Of a stretch of DNA of 64,000 nucleotides, positions 19,901-32,965 are shown in pieces. Source of the stretch: Zasmidium citrigriseum (lineage: Eukaryota > Ascomycota > Dothideomycetes > Mycosphaerellales > Mycosphaerellaceae). Position 1 is the stretch's first letter. Each line of letters opens with the position of its first letter. Location: NCBI GenBank assembly GCA_002786025.1, contig NHNW01000008.1, positions 930,001 to 994,000 on the forward strand, in the 5' to 3' direction. The translations under genes were made by a program, and so were the position numbers. The notes beneath the pieces were generated by a model. It made no database searches. It was not told where the DNA came from and saw only the letters and a list, made by a program, of their open reading frames with translations.

Positions 19901-22900
19901 ACGTGCAACTATAAATGGACTCAATGTTCGTCGCGGCTAGGCCCATCTTCGACAGCGAGGAAGACAAGTTCTCAAGACCGTTGTCATCGAGACTCATCCT
20001 TGGGATATCCGAGACAGTCAGGTCTCGCTCTCTCCCGTTCAAACAAATGGCAAGACCCATAAGGGCGATCTTCAGCTCCGTCAGCCACGCTTCCATGCGA
20101 TCGACGTGATCCATCTTCTTGTTGTAATGCAGCGCAAAGCCAAGTTGGCCGTCGGCAATACTGGCACTCAGGCTGATAAGACCAAACATTTCGACATCAT
20201 TTGCGATAGGAAAGCATTTGAGCTTGTCGTTTTCCACTCGACGTAGCAGGCCGGCCTGCTGCTCGAGTTGCTGGAACTGTCCGCTGAAGTTGAAGACAAT
20301 CTCCACGTCACGCCGGGAAAGGGGTTGATGGCTCAGCATTCGCGAAGTGAAGAACTCCCATCCATTTTGAGCAAACTGCAATCTGGCGTCTTTGGTTCGA
20401 CGCACAGCAGTCGTCAACGGAGTCGAGGCGTCGATCGCTGGTGTGACTGGAGATATCGTCGTGAACCAACCTACGGTCCTGGAGATATCCAAAGATGGAT
20501 CCCATGGCTCTCTACCGTGGCCCTCGTTGTACATCGCGGGAGTTCCACGATCAGGAAACACGCGTGCGAAAGATACAAGCAGAGCCGTAAGACACAGATC
20601 GAGCGTGGTAGTGCCGAATGCTTCGTTACATGGCCCGACAAGCCTTGCCGTTGTCTCGGCATCCAGTCTCATGTTCTTCGATATATTGTCCCGGTGTAGG
20701 TTTAGTCTCTCGCTCAGTCCCCAGAATGCATGGTCCATGACCGGAATACTGCCCTTTGGATCGTGCTCGTGAGTAGCGAGATGCTCAGCCTGAAGTCGAA
20801 TCCAAGTTTGAAATGGAAGCGCTTCTGGCAGGGAAGCGGAACAATCACTCTCGAGGAGAGATACCAGGTCTTCAAAAAGGATTCTCCAGGACACAATGTC
20901 AATGACCAGATGGTGAGCCGTGAGATGCAAAATCCGTTCGACAGAGCCCCCGTTTTCGATATCGATGTAGGTGGCCGCAAACACAAAGCCATCGGTGATG
21001 CTAAGGGCCGCCTCTCTGTGTTTGATGAGCTTTTGGGCCTTGTCGACGTCTTGAACAGTTCGATGTAGGAATTGTGTCGACAACGGCTCTAAGTCGGTTC
21101 GTATCTCCTGGACCAGACGATTGCCAGCCGATTGCACAAAGCGTGCTCGCAGCATGGGATGATGCTTGACCAGCGACTCTATGCTGACTTTCACGAGTTC
21201 CGGGGACACCGATCTCGTCAGCTCAAAGATCCAGGCCTGATTGAAGTGATTTGCCGTCGCTGGACCTTGTTCCTGGCAAAGGAGGTCCTGAATAGGGGAA
21301 AGAAAACACTGTCCTCGGTCGTCACATACAAGAGCTCGCTGGAGCTGGCGCTCCTTTTCCTTCAGCTCGTTCGCGCATTGTAAGTCATCTTTAGCGTTGA
21401 TGGCTCCCTCATCAGCACGACTAGAGACCTTCTGCACGAAATGCGCAAGGCTACGACTCTGCAGCACATCCGGCACGCTCACCGAGATATTGTTCTGCCT
21501 GCACTTCGAAGTCACCGACATGGCCGAAATCGAGTCCCCTCCCAGCTTGATGAACGAGCTCTCACTGTCGATGTCCTCTTCAGAAACGTTTAGGACCGTC
21601 GACCACACCTTTCTAATCAAGTCTTCCCGATTGAGCATACCGTGGCTGTCAGTAATTTCGACTTTTGCCTCTTGAACCTCTTTGCTCGGGGACTCCAGCC
21701 ATATGGTGACTCGCCTTCGGTCAAGTTTTCCAGAGATTGTCAACGGGATGCGCTGGACGACGTACCAATGCAGCGGGACCATGAAACCGGACATATCAGA
21801 AGATATCGACTCGATTGTTCTCGCAATTTTGGAGCAAGCTTGCTTGCGTTGATTATGTTGCAATGGCCGGAGGATTTCCCTCACATGTCGAGAAAGGTCA
21901 TTCATCTCCACGACAGCCGCGAGCTGTCCTCGTACTTCTCCGGCTCGCATAACGACTGCAACAGCACGATCAATTGCGCCGGATGTCGTCAACGCTTCTT
22001 CGACGTCGCTCAGCTGGAATCGTTGTCCATTGACCTTGGCCTGATCGTCCGCGCGACCAAGGAATTGAAGGCTTCCATCGGCGTTATGTCTGGCCAAATC
22101 GCCGGTTCTGAAGAATCTGCACTGAGGCCTCTCATCTTGAGGATAGCGTGCCCAGGCCGGAGGATCGATGAAAGCCGCAGCAGTCTTTTCTGCGTCGTTG
22201 AAATACCCACTGCCGACATTTCGTCCCTCGATGAGTACTTCTCCCACAGCGCCAATCGGCACCAAGTCATTGATGTTATCCGGATTTGCCAACCAAATGG
22301 CGCACCCGACCGGATATCCAATGCTCTCTTGAAAAGGAGAATCAACACCGACTTCAGCAGATGTGGAGATCACACAAGCCTCGCAAGGCCCATAGCCATT
22401 GAACAGCCTCACATGTGGCGCCCACTTCCGGGTGATCGAAGTCCTGATGGGTTCTCCAATGGATACCAAAGTCTTGAGACTTAGGCTCTGCAATGGGTGA
22501 AGGCCTTGTGTCACAGTAGGCGTAAGCGCAGCCCAGTTGACAGCTTTATCCTGAATGAAACCCGCGAGGTCAGTCAATCGATCATCGTTCGAAGGCACGC
22601 AGATGACGCCTCCAAATGCCACTGTTCCCAGCATCTCAAAAGCACTGATATCAAAGCCATGAGCAGCGAATTGCAGAACCCGTGTGCTTTTGTTGAAGCC
22701 GTAGTATCGCCCAAGATTGCCGAACGTCGAAGATAGGGTGAGGTGGGACCAGATTACGCCTTTTGGCGTCGAAGTACTCCCGGAGGTGAAGATGATGTAC
22801 GCATCGTGCTCCGGTGCTATGTTCCAGCTGCAGGCTAGCTTTGCTTTTGGAAGGCATTCGAGAGCTTCTTCACTGACGACGAGCCGTTCTACCCCTCCAA

Positions 22901-25900
22901 AGGGCGCCGTAAACTCATCCTGACCGCTCAAAATCAATCGAGGCTCGACACTTTCGATGATCGAGGCTTTCCGAGCGTCCGGATAATTGGGGTCAATAGC
23001 AACGCAGCAACCGCCAGCGCTTAAAATTCCCAAGACGGCCACGATGGTCCACTTGGTTTTGGCAAACACGAAGGGTATGCGAGTACCGGCCAACCCGCGA
23101 CGTCTGATTTCTTCCGCGAGACGATCGGAGAACCATACGAGCTCTTCATACATCAACTTGCCATCCCAGGCATCAACGGCAACGGCGGATGGTTGCTTTG
23201 AGGCCATCTTGCGAATGGTGACAGTGATACTTTCAAAAGACTGATCCAGGCTCCTGGAGTCTGCATTCCATGCTTCGAGTTCTGCTCTATCGGCGTCGTT
23301 GCAAAGACAGAGACTGGAGAGGTGTGATTGACTAGGGGCCTTGCAAATCATCGAGACTGTATGTTCTAATTGTCGGAGAATACGACCCATTTGCTTCTCG
23401 TCGATGACAGTCTGGTCAAAGTACGCAATGACTTCGACACCATCGGCCTTCAGCCTGCACTCCAAAGTCAGGCTGTACGTTGTAAGATCGCCAGTCGTAG
23501 TCGGTACAGCATTGAGACCGATGGAACTAATCTCATCACCCAGGTTCGACTCCGGCTGAATCACCAGCAGCGTTTGGAAGCCCACAGCGCCGTCGTTCAC
23601 TTTGGATATTGCATCAAGACCGATCTGTTCGTAGGGTATCATTTGGATGACCAATCGCTGAACATCTGAGAGCAATGACTGGACCGTCATGCCAGGTCGA
23701 ATATGTACCTGGAACGGTATTGTTACTATCGTCGGGCCGCAGACAGTTTCGATTCCTGCAAGATCTGCGTTCCTTCCGGAGACTGTGAGGCCGAATAAAG
23801 GATGTCTGGTATTTGCATATGTTCCGCTGACGAGGGCCCAAGCTGCTTGAATTAGATTGGGCACAGTAAAGCCCCTACGCGCGAATGAGGTAAAGTCGAA
23901 TGCCATTGATCTTTTTGCGACAGAGTAGACCCCCTGCTCCTTGGAAGTTCGAGGCGCCGGAAACATGTCATCAGTTCCAGATCCAAGGTGAGAAGACCAG
24001 AACGAGATTGCAGCTTCTCTTTCGATGCGGCGACAATACCTCAAGAAGTTCCGGAAAGGCACACGAGAGTCCAAAGGCTGCCCGCGATAAGCCTGGATGA
24101 CATGGTCCCATATCAACCCGAGCGACCAACCGTCGAAAATGGCATGATGAATAGTGAAGACAAATTGTCGGTGTCCCACAACAGCGAACCGAACAAGAGG
24201 AGCCCCGGGCTCGATGAGATTGGATCTTTCCGTCTGCAGGCACTCCTCTCCATTTCTGTATTCGTTCCAGATCCCAGCGGTTTCCGTCAAGGCCTGGACT
24301 ACACCAACAGAAGTCGTCACAATTCTCATACGGAGAATTTCGTTCTCGGCAACAACACGGTCCCACGCTCGTCGAAAACGATCCAGATCTAGCGAATCTT
24401 CCAAGTTGTACAAGTACTGCCGCGAATACGCACGAGCAGCGCGAGCGGAAGAAGTGAAAAGTGCCTCCTGCATGGGCGTGCATGGCAGCACATCCTGAAT
24501 GGCGTCTTCGGGCAAGCGACAGAGCTGTGCTACTTCCTTCTTGATGCCGTTCCCACTGAGCAGCGAGACGTCGCAATTGCTTCTGTCATCATCGGTCACC
24601 GAACTGGTGGTGATTCGCTGGCAATGCTTCGCCATCTCAGACAGAATCTGCTGTTCGAAAACAACATTCGCCAGCAGCCTGATACCTCGCCTTCGAGCAG
24701 CGGCGACCAGCTGCATGACCTGCACGGATTTGCCACCCAAGTGAAAGAACGAGTCGTGGATGCCAATGTCAGAAGGAGCGATATGAAGGACCTCAGCCCA
24801 CAAATCGACGAGGTCTCGTTCGTTTTCTGTTACCGGAACAGATTTCACCGGTGAAGCCAGCGTGAACTGCTTCAGCTCGTCCCCAATCATATCTTGAGCC
24901 AATGCTCGCAAGGCTCCGCGATCATGCTTGCCGTTGGTGTTGGTAGGTATCGCCGTGATCGGCACGTAGTACGATGGCATCATGTGGTCTGCCAATTTTC
25001 GTTTCAGTAGATGCTGACAGGCCACAATCGTCGACCTCATCGAGTGATCCATTGGCCTGGTCGTTGTATGGCCTGTACTGGATCCGTCATCTAGAGGTAG
25101 GAACGCCACAATTGCAGAATTGCCAGTACTCTCAGATGTCACAGTATCACACACGACAGCACCAAAGGGCAAGACCTCACGGAGCCGTGTTTCGACCTCG
25201 CTCATATCGACTCGAATGCCGGAGACCTTCCGCTGGGCATCGACCCTGCCGACGAAGCTGATGGTTCTGTCTTCATTGTACTTGGCCAGATCACCGGTCA
25301 TAAAAGCTCGGCATCCCTTTCTTCGACGGACTTCATCCAGCCAGGGTAGATCTGTCACGAAAGCCCGGTCGGTCTCGTCCATGTCGTTCAAGTAGCCACG
25401 AGCAACGGTTGGCCCTTCCACGAGCAGCTCACCAACAGAGCCTATATCCGCAATTCGATCCGGACGTCCGGGCTCCACGATCCAGAGATTGGCGATGTAC
25501 CCCTTCCCGACCAAATAAGCAAATCTCTGTCGTCAACGCTGAAAATTCCGACTCACCTGTCCAATACAACCGGTCGGCGTACTTGCGCCGACTCCAACCT
25601 TCGCCGCACACCTCACCGTCGACTCCGTCTGTCCATACGTGATGATAAGCTTGACCTTCCCCATCCACCTCTTCACTAAAGACTCCTCCACAGCTTCGCC
25701 ACCAAGACACAGTGTCTTCAGCATAGGCACCTGGGACGGCTCAATCAATCTCGCCACAGACGAAGTCAACCACGCCCAATTCGCCTCGAGCCTCGCAAAA
25801 GCACCGGTCAAGTCCTGCAGTCGCTCCTCTTTTGACGGGATGCAAATGGTCCCGCCTTTCAGCAACGTGGCAAAAATCTCGCCAATGCTCGCGCCAAAGG

Positions 25901-28263
25901 TCCATGCCGAGAACTGAAAGACCCGCGAATTCTCATCAATGAGTAGCGAAGTACCCAGTGCTTCGGCGCTGGTACAGAGTCCTTGATGCTCGAAGACCAC
26001 GCCCTTTGGCTTCCCCGATGAGCCACTCGTAAAAACCAGAGAGCAGGCATTGGTAGGCAGGACAACAGGGAGAGCTGCTTGAGGATCAGAACGTTTCAAT
26101 GCATCGACCCAGAAGTCCATATCCACCACGAGAACATCTCGACAGGCGGAGTTGAAGAAGGCTCCGTGACATCCATCAGTCACAACAATGTCGACTTTCG
26201 CAAGCTGCAACATCTCTGCAAGTCGCTCCTCAGGATCTGTTGGACTCAGCGGCATGAAGGCAGCGCCGGCCTTGAGGATTCCGAGTTCGACAACGACACC
26301 GAATGCTGATTTCTCCATGCAAAACGCAAGAAATGTTTCGGTGGAGGCACCAAGCGCGATCAGTCGTTCGGCCAGCACCGTAGCTGTCACGCCCAGCTGC
26401 TCATATGTGAGGTCAAAGTCCCAGGCCTTCACGGCCAGTCTCTGAGGGTACTTCTGCGATCGTCTGTCTGCCTCCACGTGGACGCACGAAGACAAAACTT
26501 CATATTCTTTGGAATTGAATCTGAGAGCGAATCCAAGTGACGATGGCCCTTTCAACGCCGCGGATGCTTCCGGGCAATTGGTGCTCTCTGGATTGTCATC
26601 GTCGAAGGAGTATGCGTAAAGATCAATGTCGTTCTCGAGCAACATTCGTCGAAGAATTTTGCGGTCTCGTTTTCTCTGGCAAGTGATCCAGTGGAATGTA
26701 GACATAAGGGACCATACCGCTGGACAACTGTGTCCTGGTGAAGGCGATCGCCGCTCGGATGGGAACCGCCCAATGTTCGGCCATTGGAAGCACCACTGGA
26801 TATTCCTGCGAATAAGAAGTCCCCGGATGGCCATCTCGTGGCACGAAGAAGACCACGAATCGCGCAGACGACGAGTCTCCGGCTTTCTTGTCGATCTCGA
26901 CGACCATCTCTGAGGCAACTCCGCCCAGCCCCTGGCTCACATGGTGCTCAATCTCTCCCAGCTCGACACGAACACCACGAATCTTCACCTGCTCATCCCG
27001 TCGCTCGACGAATTGCATCGACCCGTCCTCTCCAAACCTAACATAATCCCCAGTCCTCAGAAGCCGGTGCTCTCGTGTATACGGTCCCATCCACTCCGGA
27101 ACTCCAACAAACGTCGCCGCCGTCTTCTCCGCATCATCCAAATACCCGCTTGCCAAAATCGGCCCTTCCAAAACCAACTCGCCAACCTCTCCGGGAGGCA
27201 CGGGACAGAGATACTCATCAAAAACCCAGACCCGACACCCGATCGGCCGTCCAATACACGCCGTCATGGCATCGGGAGTCCGAACCTCAGCCCCTGAGCA
27301 ATAAACCGCCGCCTCGGCAATGCCATACGCCACGATGACTCTGCACTTCCCAGCCCAAGTCCTCAAAACCTCTTTCGAGACCGCTTCGCCTCCCAGAACC
27401 AGAGTCCGCAATCCAGGCACCTGACTAGGATGTAGCAGCCTCGCCATCGTCGGCGTCAGAAGCGTCCAGTTGACCCTCATCCTCCTCATGCAACCCGCCA
27501 GATCCCCGACCCGTTCCTCAGCAGCAGGCACACAGACGACACCGCCCCGCGTGAGCGTCGCGAGGTAATCCGCAATGGCGACGTCGAAAGTATGCGCCGC
27601 GAACTGCAGGACGCGGGATTTGGGTCCGATATCCCACTGCGAGCCAAAGGCCCGGAAACTGGAGCACAAGGCCGAGTGAGTGAGGACAATAGCCTTGGGG
27701 GTTCCTGTGCTGCCCGAAGTGAACTGGATGACAGCGGTATGCTGTGGCTTGCTCGCGTCCATCGAATCATCGGTCCCAAGCTCTTTCTGAAGCCATCCAT
27801 CCACGGAAACAACATCCATCCCCAACCCCTCCACCTTCTCAACACTCTCCCGTCCAGCAACAACAACCCCCGCCCTCACCTTCTCGACGAGCATCTCCAA
27901 CCTCGCCCTCGGCAAATCCGGATCCAAAGCAACACACGCCGCTCCCGCCCTCAAAATCCCCAGAAGCGCAACGCAAACCCACTTCGACTTCTCGAAACAA
28001 AAAGGCACGACATCCTCGGTCTTGATCCCGATTTTAACCAAGTGAAGAGCCAGAGCGCGAGACAACTTCTCGAGCTGTTCATACGTCCAATCCCCATCCC
28101 AAGCATGCACAGCCAGCGCATGAGGTCTCGCGCGAGCTTGTTCGACAAAGACGTGGTGAATACACTCATCCACGCCACCGACCGGCGGACCAGCCCATTG
28201 TAGGAGTCGTTCGAAGTCTTCGCCGCTCAGGCGATGTCGCAAATCCGAAGTGTAAGAGGCCAT
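16955..28263 (-). CDS. Multimodular non-ribosomal peptide synthetase, A-A-T-C-A-T-E-C-T-E
   Basis: About 3,730 codons on the minus strand: 26670-28263, (frameshift) 25557-26669, intron 25503-25556, 18831-25502, intron 18779-18830, 16955-18778. The order read is A1 (FTSGSTGTPK), A2 (FTSGSSGKPKG), T1 (LGGKSVQV), C1 (HHAIFDGWS), A3 (FTSGSTSTPKG), T2 (LGGDSISAM), E1 (HHLVIDIVSW, EGHGRE), C2 (NHALNDAS), T3 (LGGDSLSAI), E2 (HHLVTDPVSW, RTVGWFT). It makes a small peptide, probably with D-residues; the product is unknown. Oddities: no T or C between A1 and A2, one base too many in the A1 frame at 26670-26673, Gly at the A2 position that is usually Asp235, no A domain in the last module and no TE, terminal C or reductase release domain. 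A separate gene starting at 26645 is an alternative. Confidence 0.82.
18779..18830 (-). other. 52-nt intron in NRPS between C2 and T3
   Basis: GTAAGT donor and TTCTAG acceptor; joins ...LDFEDPSE to FDVVLAVAYS in phase 0. Confidence 0.75.
25503..25556 (-). other. 54-nt intron inside NRPS A2 domain
   Basis: Donor GTGAGT at 25556 downward, AAG acceptor at 25503-25505. It removes the in-frame TGA and joins CIGQ to GYIANLWIVEP, giving the same spacing to the VGEL motif as in the A3 domain. Confidence 0.7.
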
Positions 28264-29009
28264 AATTGAACAAATCTCCTTTTGCTTTCCAGGACAACGA
28301 AAGATCTAGTTCAAGAAAAGGAGCATCGAACTCGAGCACGACTCACATTAGAAAGTCCAAAGAGACAGACCCGCCCACTTTGTCGTGGGTGGCTGGCTTG
28401 CCCCGGCGATGGTGTGAAGGCACTGGATTTCCTGCAAAGCCGTCGCGATGCAATATAGACACGAAAAGTAAAGGGCCATCGCAAGCATCCATTCAGTGAG
28501 GTCCTCCATCTTTACGATCGTTCCGGATATAGCATATGCATTCGTCCGTACTGTCGATGAGAGCAGTCTGAAGATCGGCGCCTTCTCGGCCATCTTGTGT
28601 GTAGGTTGATTCACATACATACGTCAAGGCTGGCACGCTCGGAGGGGATGCAGAAGGGCTTCGGGCGATCTTCGTCAAGAACTGGAAGTGGAAATCTCAA
28701 AGTCGATCAGCAATGATGGTCTCTCACTCAAGTTGTATTGACTCAATGACTGCCCTTGCTGTCTAGTCCAGAAGCGATAGTAGAAGTGGTATCACTCAAA
28801 ACCCCCAACAACAATCATCTTCAAAAGAAACGCCTGTATAGCCACCCCTTCCCCATTGGCTCGGGCTGCAGTCGCCGGCCATTCAATCCGCATAAAAGAA
28901 CTGATAGTGTTGGTATCAAATGCAACGTCAAAAAGCACAGCAAAATCACAAAGTCGACCGTTTCATCTCGTTCGTCGTCGTGGGGATATCCAGCCGTAAA
29001 GAAGAGTCA
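28264..29009. other. Intergenic, upstream of NRPS
   Basis: Promoter region of the NRPS and 3' flank of the Crz1-like gene. No gene or clear motif recognised. Confidence 0.5.
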
Positions 29010-31340
29010 TCACCGTCCCTCAAAATCGCTGAGGTAGTCACCGGCCTGGTTGCCATAGCCAAAGTTCTGCTGGCCGCCGGTCTGCATTCCTCCCATTTGA
29101 TTCATGCCCATGTTGTTGTTCATGCCACTCATCGCAGAATCTTGATATGATCCCATTTCGTTCTCGGAAAGGTCTTCGCCGTAGAACTCGCCACCACTAG
29201 AAGCGTCGAAAGAGCTGCGGCCGCTATATGCGTCTTCATCCGGTCCTTGAGGTACGTTGGTCCAGTCAATGCCGCGCAGGGCTGGGTATTGTGCGAGCAA
29301 AGCTTCAGGAAGGAAATTGCCCATCATGTCGACTGCCGGTTGGTTCATCATCGGCTGTGGAGCAACAAGTCCAGCAGCTGCTTGAGCTTGCTGCTGTTCT
29401 TCCATCCACGCCCTCTGTCGCTCGGCGGCCTCTTCATCTAGCAGAGGCTTGATGCACACCCGTCCTGCTTCAGAACGGAAGTGGCGACCGAGTGCATCGG
29501 CACGTGCGAAGCGCCTGCCACAACCCCACTGCGAGCCGCTTTGCAGGGTTCCGCGGCAGACGAACTTCTTCTCGCCAGAATGCAGACCTTCATGTCGCTT
29601 ACGATCATGCTGTCGTGCGAAAGCTTTGCCACAGACTGTACAGACGAATGGTCGCTCGTCTGTGTGAGTGCGCAGATGCGAGCGCAAGTTGTAGGCTCGT
29701 GTGAAGCGCTTCGGGCAGAGGTTGCATTGGAAGGTCGCCGGGTGCTTCTGTACTCGCTTGCTGTCTGCGCCGTTGGATGGTGTTCGCTGCGGGTCTGCCA
29801 AGTCAAGGATGTAATCGCGCTGGTCCGAAGCATTGCTTGAGCTACGCGCGCGGTTAAGCGAGCCATTGCGCCCTCGTGCAGGAGATGGCGAGCGCGACGA
29901 AGGCTTGCTGTTGTTGTCAAACGGCGAGAGGCTCTCGCCGCCCGCGGACGGAGACCTACCACGTCCTACCAAGGCGGGCGAAGGCGATCTCGAACCAAGA
30001 TTTGAGTCTGATTTGGCGCGCTGTCGGTTTGTCGCTGTCGCGAAAGTTAGCAAATACGTCAGATCACCTCAATACGATGGATGCTTACTTCGCAGTGGGG
30101 GACTGAGCGCATCTTGAGAGTTCTCAGCCCTCATATTATCAGTAGGAACTCTGGAAGGCGGCGCAAAGTCGATGTTGATCTCTGGAGGGCTCATGTGATC
30201 TGCTTGACCCATATCGCCCGGGCTTCCTCCTTGACCATTGTTGAGAGACGGGAAAGGTTCCTGGCCGACGCCTGGGAACATCTCCAACCCATTCTGCTGC
30301 CCGAATTGGCCATTCATGTTGTTGAGACCAAAGTTGTTCTCGGCGGTAAATTGAGGAAGCGCGTGCTGTGGTTGGGGCATAAGATGGGGCGAATGACCTG
30401 GACTGTGACCTGGGCTGTGACTGAATTGCTGCTGGTTCTCATTCAAACTAAACTGCTGGAGGCCAAGTCCGTCGTTGAAAGTTGGATCACTGGTAGGGTT
30501 CAACATCGGCGAAGAATGCGCATTGGCTGCGTCGAAGCTGTCCAAGTTGTTCATGTATGGCGATGCATGATTCGAAGAGATGTCCGACAGGTTGTCCGAG
30601 GGTGTCCTCTTGTGAGACCTGTATGCGCCCATGCCCATCCACTCGTTGCTCTGACCCTGCGGGAACATAGCACTCGAAGGATCAAGGGACTCTGATACAT
30701 TCCGCGGCCTGTTCATCTGGAAGTTGTTCGGTTGTGGTTGTGCAAAGCTGGGCGAGGCGTGCGGGCTGGGGCTGCCTGAGTGCCGTCTGTTCATGTCGGA
30801 GCCGAAGAGGTGAGGAGGGGTAGGCGAATGCGACGACATCGTGGTCGCCATGGGATCGAGAGTGTTGCTCGGGTTGGACTGCGCCGCGATCAGGTCCAAG
30901 GCGTTGGTGGGGTCGAGAGAGTCGGCTGAGAGCAGGCTCGGATCGAGGGAGGTGTTCGTGTCGAAGTTGGTCTGGTTGAAGTCGAAGGACGGGAAGGCGT
31001 TGGAGTCGCCGGGATTGGTCGTGCCCGTCAGGTCGGCGGACTGGAGGAAAGTGTGGTTGGCGACGGCGTTGTTCTGGGCGGCCTGCTGCTGTTGCTGGTC
31101 GAAGTCGGTGAAGGTGGGGCCCAGCGAGTACTGCGCCTGCTGGGAATAGTCCTGGGTGAAGGAGTCGGCGAATGCGCCAGAGGCGGCGTGTGCGTTCAGG
31201 AAGTTGTTGTTCTGCTGGGCTGAGGAGTCGTCAGGCAGGTAGGAGGTCGAGGCCAACTGTTGCGGGTGGGGCGAAGCTGAGGTGCCGTGCCTTATAGATG
31301 TCTGACCGGCGGACGGCGAGCGACCACGGTTTACGTCCAT
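29010..31340 (-). CDS. CRZ1: Crz1-type calcineurin-responsive C2H2 transcription factor (758 aa)
   Basis: Exon 1 30089-31340, intron 30035-30088 (54 nt, GTAAGC donor, GCTAAC branch, ACAG acceptor), exon 2 29010-30034. Crz1 moves to the nucleus when calcineurin dephosphorylates it and turns on calcium, cell-wall and ion-stress genes. The long N-terminus is rich in Gln, Asn and Ser-Pro; [11 protein letters not shown] resembles the calcineurin-docking region of CrzA proteins. The DNA-binding part (about residues 515-610) has two C2H2 fingers ([19 protein letters not shown] and [19 protein letters not shown]) and a third, longer, Crz1-type finger with [15 protein letters not shown]. The C-terminus is Met/Gly/Asn-rich. 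The domain order fits the family closely. Confidence 0.92.
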
Positions 31341-32965
31341 GGCGGGTGTCAGCCTGATCGCGGGAGGGTGTTGCTAAGAATGGCGGAGCGCGTGAGGCTT
31401 CTTTGAGGTCTGCGACAGCCAGCAGCGGGTAGCGCTTGGCCTTGGGTGTCGCGCGGAGGCACCCTGGTCGAAGGATGGGCTAAAGCGAGCAGGGTTGGGG
31501 GCTGCTCTTGTGCGCGCAGAGCGGCCAGTGACGCAGTCGGCAGCAGACGGCCACAGATTGGCGAACGACGGGCCTGCGACCTGCGACTCGAGCGGTTCGC
31601 GGTGCAGCAGCTGGGCTGAGCCGGACGGCGGCCGTGGGCAGATGCAAGATGGAGTGCCACAGTTGCTCAGCCCGCTGCCATGCGCCGATGCGGTATGGCG
31701 CCGATGGGGTCGCTTGTACTCAGGCAGACGTGCAGTACAACAAAGCAGCGCTGTCACGAGATCCCAAGACTCGAGATTGCGAATCGTCGTGGTTGTCGTC
31801 GTCAACTCCAGCTCGACAGCGATGTGTGTTTCCTGCAGCAACGTAGACGTGGACATGTGACGTCGGAAGAACATGTGCTATCTTATCGCAAGAAGTTTGA
31901 AGTGAATTGGAAGCGAACGTGAGTTCCACAAAACGCCAGCTCTGATTCGTCGCTGGCGGCTATTTCGGGAACAAAAGTCGCACTAGCGTCGACACCTCAG
32001 GCACGTCTCTATCGAACTCCCACCTCCAGCGATATCTCAAACCGTCATCTCACCTCACCTATCTACAAGAATACCACAAAGAATGAACACCTGCATATTC
32101 CAAAGAATAGCAACATCACACATCATCTGCAGATCGTTGCTTCCTCTCCTCGCGTGCTTTCCATAGGGCTGAAATTCCACCTCACTCTTTCTCGTTCAGA
32201 CACACCACATCACAACAACCTCTTCCCAAAACACCACTGATCATCACTGACGCAAAGTCACACAAATGACGACACCTCAATGCACGCATATCCACCGGTC
32301 AGCACCTAATTCCCAATCCCCATAGACGAAATTCTGAAACGAACCTTGTACCTGCTGCACAGCCTCAAAGGATTGCGAACTCGAATTTCGAAAGCGTGGC
32401 AGTGCTGCTATACAGTAGTAGGCCGCCCATTGGCAAAATACCCACCATTCCACACTGGGTACAACAGACGAGATAGCTCTATTTCGAAACCAGCCAACAA
32501 ACGCCTCGAGTGGAGCTGTTTCGTCCCGATAGCGGCTTGTTTCATGTCTTGCTGGTATCTGGTATGTTGATGCCTTGCGCTAGGAGATAGGTAAGTGGTG
32601 GCAATGCAGACCCATGGGCCGTCTTTCCCGCGGGAATGTACTCTGTCATGTGCTGCCATCCATCCAGGAACGTCTCGAGCTAGCGTTGTACAGGGTCAGG
32701 TACAGTACTGCTGGCACTGAGCTTACGAGGCCGTTTGATGCGAGGAGATACTGATGCGAGGGAACGAGGAACGAATATTGAGAGGTCACGAGGGTAAGGC
32801 TCGGAAGATTTGCTTGGAGGGTAGGAACAGGAAAGACCTGCTTTCCAATTATACCTACACGACTCCAGAACTCCTCGTCATCCTCTATCCACACTTCCAC
32901 CTACAATGACAGCCATTGTCGCGACCATCTTCCCAGCAAAACCACTCTCCGTGCCGATCACTACA
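31341..32965. other. Long intergenic region, Crz1 promoter side
   Basis: 1.6 kb with no supported gene. The part next to 31340 is probably the long 5' leader and promoter of the Crz1-like gene; reading frames in it lack family features. The distal part is the 3' flank of the 67-aa gene. Confidence 0.5.

Noticed and set aside
25533..25556. In-frame TGA in the NRPS A2 domain as a disabling stop
   Set aside because: A 54-nt intron with GTGAGT donor and AAG acceptor removes it and restores the spacing seen in A3. A 30-nt intron ending at the nearer CAG was also rejected as too short and leaving four extra residues.
26670..26720. Intron to explain the A1 frameshift (42 nt, GTATGG...CCAG)
   Set aside because: It would delete the conserved MVPYVYIPL segment of the adenylation domain, so a true frameshift or read error is more likely.
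31374..31874. 166-codon frame upstream of the Crz1-like gene
   Set aside because: Low-complexity, no family features; better explained as GC-rich 5' leader.
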